In this document: positions 59,890-64,000 of the stretch, piece by piece
Position numbering within the stretch: position 1 is the stretch's first letter
How the letters are laid out: each line of letters opens with the position of its first letter
Assembly: GCF_002887735.1 (NCBI RefSeq)
Contig: NZ_PKQP01000007.1
Location: forward strand, 1 to 64,000
Direction of reading: 5' to 3'
Origin: Stenotrophomonas bentonitica
GTDB taxonomy: Bacteria; Pseudomonadota; Gammaproteobacteria; Xanthomonadales; Xanthomonadaceae
Length of the DNA stretch: 64,000 bases
The notes under the pieces: generated by a model
What the model was told of the DNA's origin: nothing
The model's database searches: none
What the model saw: the letters and a program-made list of their open reading frames with translations, nothing else
Translations under genes and position numbers: made by a program

Positions 59890-62103
59890 TCAGAAGTACG
59901 CGCGGATGCCGAACGCGACGCCGCGGCCCGGCAGCGGCGAATAGTCGCGCAGCAGGGAGGTATGCGGGCGGACCTCGCGGTTGGTCAGGTTGCTGCCATC
60001 CAGGAAGACTTCGTAGCTGTTGCTGCCGGTACGGTCCCAACGGTAGGCGACGTGCGCGTCGACCAGGGTGTAGCCGTTGCTCGGTTCCTCGTTCTGGGCC
60101 ACGTCCTTCTGGCTGCTGTAACGCACGGCACCGACCGACGCACGCCAGCCGTCACGCGACCAGCGCAGGTCCGCGCCCACGCGGCCCGGGGCGATCCGCG
60201 GCAGGTAACCCGTGTTGGCCAGCTCCACGCTGTAATTGTGGTTGTGGTCACCGTGCGGGACGGCGATGTCGACGCTGCGGCTGCCGCTGCCATCCAGTTC
60301 GGCTTTCACGTAATCGCCGAACACGCGCAGGTCCCAGTCGCCGCCGTTGCCTTCGAAGAGATGGAACAGGGCTTCGGCTTCGGCACCCTTGAAGGTGGCG
60401 TCCTGCTGGGTCCACAGGCGGACCGGCAGCGATTCGACCACGCCGGTGTCGGCCAGGTAGATGAAGTCCTTGAACTTGGTCTGGTAGATCGAGGCGGAGA
60501 AGTCGACGCGGTCGCTGTGGGTGTGGATGCCCAGCTCGACGCGCTGGCCGCGCTCGGTCTTCAGGTTGGCATCGCCGATTTCCAGCGAACGGGTGGCGAT
60601 GTGCGCACCCGCGGCATACAGCTCTTCGTTGGTCGGGGCGCGCTCGGAACTGTCGATGCCGAAGCGCAGATCCACGGCGTCGTTGAGCGTCCAGATGCCG
60701 GCCGCGGACAGGTTCGTCGCATCGAACTTGCGCGCGCGGTAGTCGCCGGTCGGGTCCAGCTTCACCTGGTCATGGCGACCGCCGAGTTCGAGCTTGAACG
60801 GGCCGAACTGCTTTTCCTGCAGGACGAACAGGCCGATGTTCTTCGTGCCGGTATCCGGCACGAACGCCTCTTCACCCTTGGCACCGAAATCACTGTTGCC
60901 GAACTGCAGGCCGAACGCGCCATCCCAGCCGCCGATCTGCTCCTGCACGGCTTCCAAGCGGCCTTCGATGCCCCGGTTGGTGAAGCGGGTGGCCGGGGTG
61001 CCGGCCTCCAGCTCCACGTGTTCGTAATCGGTATAGGCCACGCGTGCGTTGATGTTCTTCAGGAACGAGACCGGGTTGTAAATGCCGGCCTTGGTCTCGA
61101 AGCGGTTCTGCACCATGTCGATGCGGACGTCATGCTCGTCGCCTTCTTCCTCGTCGCCATGGTCGTGATCATGATCGTGATCATGATCGTGGTCATGACC
61201 GTGGTCGTCCTCGGCATGCACGTGCGCACCGTTGGGAATGCCGTAGTTGGTGCGGTAGGTGCTGGCCGAGACGCCGAAGTAGCCGTCATCGCCCAGCCAC
61301 GTGGCACCGACGCCGCCGGCGCGGGTGCGGACCGAGCTGTTGTCCAGGCGGCCGCGGCGCGGCTCGTCCGAATCGCCTTCCTCGTGGTCGTGGCCGCTGT
61401 GGTCTTCCAGGCCATCGATCACGGCATAGCCGGGAATCCGGTAGTCATCGCCATTGCGGACCAGGCCATCGACATGCAGCACGACGTTGCCACTGACACC
61501 ATCCAGCCGGAACATCCCGCTGCGCTCGTCGTTGACCGAGTTGCCACGCAGTTCGGCGCGGCCGCTGAGCGGACGGTCCGGCAATTCGCGGGCGATGCGG
61601 CCATCGACCACGTTCACCGCACCACCGATTGCGCCGCTGCCGAACAGCAGGGTGGCCGGGCCTTTGAGCACTTCGATCTGATCGGCCAGGAACGGTTCGA
61701 TGCTGGTGGCATGGTCGGCGCTCACGGTGGAGGCATCCATGTTGCCCATGCCATTGGACAGCACCGCCACGCGCGGGCCTTCCTGGCCGCGGATGATCGG
61801 GCGGCCGACGCCGGGGCCGAAGAAGGTGCTCTGCACGCCGGGCAGCTTGGCCACGGTGTCGCCAAGGGTGCCGGCCTTCTGCTCGTCCAGGCGCTCACCG
61901 GCCAGCACGTCGACCGGGCGGGCCAGCGATTCGGCATCGCCCTGCAGCGGCGAGGCGGTGACCTTCACGGTGGACAGTTCGGTCAGGTGACGGTCGCGGT
62001 GGCTGCTGGCGTCATCGGCGGCGAGCGCCAGCGAAGGCAGCATTGCCGCGGCAAGGGCCAGGGAGAGGGCATGGGGTTTGAGCAGGAGGGAGCTGGAGCG
62101 CAT
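59890..62103 (-). CDS. ZnuD-like TonB-dependent zinc receptor
   Basis: The 737-residue outer-membrane receptor has a signal peptide (LALAAAMLPSLALAAD), a plug with LSTVKVTASPLQG and IEVLKGPATLLFGSGAIGG, and a barrel ending AFGIRAYF. A loop at about residues 292-325 is extremely rich in His and Asp (GHDHDHDHDHDHDHGDEEE), with another HSGHDHEEGD nearby. This matches ZnuD receptors that capture zinc. The Met eight residues before the annotated ATG is an alternative. A Zur-box match 23 bases upstream supports repression by zinc. Divergent from the MerC-like gene. Confidence 0.92.
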   Translation of the reverse strand: MRSSSLLLKPHALSLALAAAMLPSLALAADDASSHRDRHLTELSTVKVTASPLQGDAESLARPVDVLAGERLDEQKAGTLGDTVAKLPGVQSTFFGPGVGRPIIRGQEGPRVAVLSNGMGNMDASTVSADHATSIEPFLADQIEVLKGPATLLFGSGAIGGAVNVVDGRIARELPDRPLSGRAELRGNSVNDERSGMFRLDGVSGNVVLHVDGLVRNGDDYRIPGYAVIDGLEDHSGHDHEEGDSDEPRRGRLDNSSVRTRAGGVGATWLGDDGYFGVSASTYRTNYGIPNGAHVHAEDDHGHDHDHDHDHDHDHGDEEEGDEHDVRIDMVQNRFETKAGIYNPVSFLKNINARVAYTDYEHVELEAGTPATRFTNRGIEGRLEAVQEQIGGWDGAFGLQFGNSDFGAKGEEAFVPDTGTKNIGLFVLQEKQFGPFKLELGGRHDQVKLDPTGDYRARKFDATNLSAAGIWTLNDAVDLRFGIDSSERAPTNEELYAAGAHIATRSLEIGDANLKTERGQRVELGIHTHSDRVDFSASIYQTKFKDFIYLADTGVVESLPVRLWTQQDATFKGAEAEALFHLFEGNGGDWDLRVFGDYVKAELDGSGSRSVDIAVPHGDHNHNYSVELANTGYLPRIAPGRVGADLRWSRDGWRASVGAVRYSSQKDVAQNEEPSNGYTLVDAHVAYRWDRTGSNSYEVFLDGSNLTNREVRPHTSLLRDYSPLPGRGVAFGIRAYF
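61159..61206. repeat. eight hexamer repeats coding the His-Asp loop
   Basis: Eight units of the form RTGRYC (such as GTGATC and ATGATC) run in tandem and encode alternating His and Asp. Such a tract could change length by slippage, adding or removing metal ligands in steps of two residues without a frameshift. Confidence 0.8.
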
Positions 62104-62125
62104 AGGGCAAGGGCCTTCGGTCAAT

Positions 62126-62140
62126 TGTTACAATATATCA
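62126..62140. promoter_or_regulatory. candidate Zur box upstream of the zinc receptor gene
   Basis: TGTTACAATATATCA matches the gammaproteobacterial Zur core TGTTATA-N-TATAACA at all but two of its fourteen defined bases. It lies 23 bases upstream of the receptor ATG, in a notably AT-rich patch. Confidence 0.7.
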
Positions 62141-62217
62141 ATGGTGGGGCGCGCGAATCCCGTCATGGGACGGGTAAAGGGCAAGTCAGGGGGAGGCAGG
62201 GTGCGCGTCGGGATTGA

Positions 62218-62232
62218 TGTTATATTATTCCA
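62218..62232. promoter_or_regulatory. second candidate Zur box, before the MerC-like gene
   Basis: TGTTATATTATTCCA keeps TGTTATA and TAT..CA of the same consensus with two mismatches. ATAAC follows, so GTTAT and ATAAC also form an 8-base-spaced palindrome. It lies 28 bases upstream of the MerC-like ATG. Confidence 0.5.
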
Positions 62233-62260
62233 TAACGCTTCGCCGACCCTGCTGGAAGTC

Positions 62261-62674
62261 ATGCCCCTGTTCGCTCGAGTTCGCCATCTGCTGGATCGTT
62301 TCGGTGCCACCGGCTCGCTGCTGTGTGCCGTGCACTGCGCTGTGCTTCCGGTGCTGCTGGCCGCTGCGCCATCGCTCGGCCTGTCCGTGTGGATGAGCGA
62401 CGGGGTGGAGCTGGCCCTGGTCAGCTTCGTGACCCTGCTTGGCCTGTTCAGCCTGGTCTGGGGCTGGCGCCGTCATGGCGCATTGCGCGCGCTGGGCTTC
62501 CTGATTCCAGGCCTGAGCGCCCTCTGGGCGGGGCTGTTGTACGACCCGCTGCACCACTCGGCGGTGCCGCATGCGGTGGTGATGACCCTGGGCGGCGTGC
62601 TGGTCGGTGTGGCCCATCTGGTGAATCTGCGGCTGAACCACGGCCACGTCCACGATGCCAGCTGTGCTCATTGA
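62261..62674 (+). CDS. MerC-family small membrane protein
   Basis: The 137-residue protein has four membrane helices and the MerC signature CAVHC (Cys 22, Cys 26) at the start of helix 1. The C-terminus HGHVHDASCAH adds His and Cys. MerC carries mercuric ion in mercury operons, but no other mer genes are present. The shared Zur-type control with a zinc receptor suggests metal transport, perhaps zinc, across the inner membrane. GGAAG precedes the ATG; longer frames upstream would cross the Zur boxes. Confidence 0.85.
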   Translation: MPLFARVRHLLDRFGATGSLLCAVHCAVLPVLLAAAPSLGLSVWMSDGVELALVSFVTLLGLFSLVWGWRRHGALRALGFLIPGLSALWAGLLYDPLHHSAVPHAVVMTLGGVLVGVAHLVNLRLNHGHVHDASCAH

Positions 62675-62704
62675 GAGCGCGCATGGTAGGCTTTCCGATC
62701 GTGC

Positions 62705-62752
62705 GCGGGGGCGCCTGAGAGGGCGGCCCCGCCGAACCCGTGTCAGTACGGG
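62705..62752 (+). promoter_or_regulatory. two-hairpin leader before the THX gene
   Basis: Hairpin 1 (62705-62732) pairs GCGGGG with CCCCGC and an inner CGCC with GGCG around TGAGAG. Hairpin 2 (62737-62752) pairs CCCGT with ACGGG around GTCAGT. A 40-base AT-richer stretch and a strong ribosome binding site follow. It may control the THX gene; a role as the end of the MerC-like transcript is less likely because no T-run follows. Confidence 0.45.
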
Positions 62753-62792
62753 GTAATCAGATTTCGCAGCATTCAGACTAAGGAGTTACGAC

Positions 62793-62975
62793 ATGGGTAA
62801 GGGTGACCGCAAGACCGCCAAGGGCAAGCGCTTCAATGCCAGCTACGGCAATTCGCGTTCGCACGTCGTGAGCAAGGCGGCCGTGGGCGCAGCTGCGCCG
62901 GTTGCCAAGAAGACCGTGACGAAGGCGCCGGCCAAGAAGGCCGTTGCCAAGAAAGCGGTGGCCAAGGCCGGCTGA
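62793..62975 (+). CDS. 30S ribosomal protein THX
   Basis: The 60-residue basic protein starts MGKGDRKTAKGKRFNASYGNSR, which identifies the THX family, a small 30S subunit protein. The second half is a run of Lys/Ala repeats (KKAVAKKAVAKAG) like histone H1 tails. AAGGAG lies six bases before the ATG. A structured leader precedes it and a strong terminator follows. It is too short for many gene finders, but its N-terminus is unambiguous. Confidence 0.9.
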   Translation: MGKGDRKTAKGKRFNASYGNSRSHVVSKAAVGAAAPVAKKTVTKAPAKKAVAKKAVAKAG

Positions 62976-62995
62976 TCCAGCCAGGCGGGTCCATG

Positions 62996-63027
62996 AAAAA
63001 CGCGGCGCTTGCGCCGCGTTTTTTTTG
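62996..63027. terminator. bidirectional terminator
   Basis: AACGCGGCGC and GCGCCGCGTT pair around a short TT loop, with A's on the left and eight T's on the right. It serves THX and the convergent phosphatase gene. Confidence 0.93.
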
Positions 63028-63046
63028 CCTGCGCGCCGGGATCGCC

Positions 63047-64000
63047 TCAGCGCAATGCGGGCAGCAGGCGCTCGGGGTTGCCGTCATTGGGTGCGGCCGG
63101 AATGCCGAGCAGGCGGGTCAGCAGCGGATACACATCCACGTTGTCGAAGGCAGGCAGCGACTGCCCCTGCTTGAATGCCGGACCGCGCGCGACGAACACC
63201 GCGCGCATCGACGGCAGGGCGTTGTCATAGCCGTGCGAACCCCGGTCACCTGGGCCGCGTTTGGCTATCCGCTCCCGGGTCAGGGCATCCCAGCCCTCAT
63301 GCATCTGGCAGATGATCGGTGGAATGCGCGGGTTGCTGCCGTACTTCCAACGCGCCGGCAGGGTTTCACGCGTCCAGCAATCGTAGTTCGCATGCGCGCC
63401 CAGCAGGATCTGCTCGGCTTGGGCCTGCTTGCCTGGCAAGGGCGCGAACCCGATCGACTGCCCTACCGAAATGTCGCGGGCAATCGTCGGATCGATCATG
63501 TCTTCGGTCGCCACCACGTGGCCAGCCGGTACGCTGGCCATCCCGTGATCGGACACCAGGATCACGTTGGTGGTGTCGGCCAGTCCATCGGCCTGCAGAC
63601 CATCGAGCAGGCGACCCAGCGCGCTGTCGGCCAATGCCACCGCGGCGGCGTACGCCGGAGATTCCGGGCCGTGATTGTGGCCGGCCTTGTCGACCTGCTC
63701 CATGTACAACGTGACCAGGCGCGGCGCCTGCGGGCCCTGCTGGCCCAGCCAGCCCAGCACCTGGTCAACGCGATCGGGCAGGGCCACGGCTTCATCGTAA
63801 CCATGCAGCTGGCTGGGGCGGGTGCCTTGGATCGCGGCTTCGCTGCCAGGCCAGGACCACACGGCAGTACGTAGGCCGGCCTTTTCCGCACCGACCCAGA
63901 TCGGCTCACCGCCCCACCAGCGCGAGTCGGCCACCGAATCGCGCATGTGCAGCTGGAACTGGCCCAGTCCGTCCTCGTGCATGCTGTTGTGGATGATGCC
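63047..64000 (-). CDS. alkaline phosphatase-superfamily protein, nucleotide pyrophosphatase-like (N-terminus outside window)
   Basis: At least 317 residues of the C-terminal part are visible; the frame continues past the window edge, where it reads GIIHNSMHEDGLGQF. That segment, with MEQVDKAGHNHGP, VSDHGM and GSHGYDN, marks the NPP/PhnA-like branch of alkaline phosphatases, in which Asp and His residues in those motifs bind two zinc ions. The nucleophile Thr/Ser and signal peptide would lie upstream, outside the window. It probably splits phosphodiesters or pyrophosphates in the periplasm. The C-terminus ends in NPERLLPALR. Confidence 0.85.
   Translation of the reverse strand, partial: GIIHNSMHEDGLGQFQLHMRDSVADSRWWGGEPIWVGAEKAGLRTAVWSWPGSEAAIQGTRPSQLHGYDEAVALPDRVDQVLGWLGQQGPQAPRLVTLYMEQVDKAGHNHGPESPAYAAAVALADSALGRLLDGLQADGLADTTNVILVSDHGMASVPAGHVVATEDMIDPTIARDISVGQSIGFAPLPGKQAQAEQILLGAHANYDCWTRETLPARWKYGSNPRIPPIICQMHEGWDALTRERIAKRGPGDRGSHGYDNALPSMRAVFVARGPAFKQGQSLPAFDNVDVYPLLTRLLGIPAAPNDGNPERLLPALR

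Noticed and set aside
62261-62674. A mercury-resistance operon
   Set aside because: Only a MerC-like protein is present; merR, merT, merP and merA are absent and Zur-type boxes precede it.
62705-62770. Thiamine pyrophosphate riboswitch before the THX gene
   Set aside because: It has CTGAGAG and CCGAACC-like pieces, but the order of helices is wrong, the conserved 3' part is absent and no thiamine gene follows.

Overview
The window is high-GC DNA from a gammaproteobacterium, almost certainly a xanthomonad and most likely Stenotrophomonas. The support is GTAG-type repetitive palindromes that look like the S. maltophilia SMAG family, a creBCD locus with a Cre-tag, several TonB-dependent receptors, an oleate hydratase, a lipoprotein M13 peptidase, and the overall gene set. 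No tRNA, rRNA or CRISPR array was seen.

Layout. Positions 1-4650 are an accessory strip: the 3' end of an IS3-type transposase, a possible truncated gene, an orphan secreted protein, an orphan membrane protein, an orphan protein with a PD-(D/E)XK nuclease-like C-terminus, a superinfection-immunity-like membrane protein and a frameshifted gene. Positions 4772-20307 form a catabolic block on the + strand: CitE-like lyase, propeller-SSS symporter fusion, LysR regulator, TonB receptor, serine hydrolase, ribokinase-like kinase, barrel-plus-FGE-like fusion, GH127-like glycosidase, CaiB/BaiF CoA-transferase and transaldolase. Several of these genes overlap by 4 bp. Together they suggest uptake of an acylated glycoside, removal of the acyl group, hydrolysis of the glycoside, and separate degradation of the sugar and the acid. 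This is the best candidate for an undescribed system.

Positions 20400-30250 hold a glycine-zipper protein, a DesT/FabR-like repressor divergent from an electron-transfer protein and acyl desaturase pair, a TonB receptor, a BlaI-like repressor with an M56-M23 fusion peptidase, and an oleate hydratase behind a perfect FNR-type box. Fatty-acid modification recurs here.

Positions 30350-41730 carry an ECF sigma factor overlapping a Ser/Thr kinase with TPR repeats, a periplasmic phosphoesterase, a globin-coupled diguanylate cyclase, a CDF metal exporter, gpmA, an M13 peptidase and an HD-GYP protein. Positions 41837-54800 are mostly core genes: mfd, a GNAT protein, rlmJ, creBCD, an M28 peptidase, gltX and zur. 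Positions 54958-59738 encode a TetR-controlled MFS/HlyD efflux pair and another MFS protein. Positions 59890-62674 are a divergent zinc-uptake pair (ZnuD-like receptor and MerC-like protein) with candidate Zur boxes between them. The window ends with a THX ribosomal protein gene behind a structured leader and a truncated nucleotide-pyrophosphatase-like gene.

Functions were assigned from sequence motifs read by eye. No database search was run.
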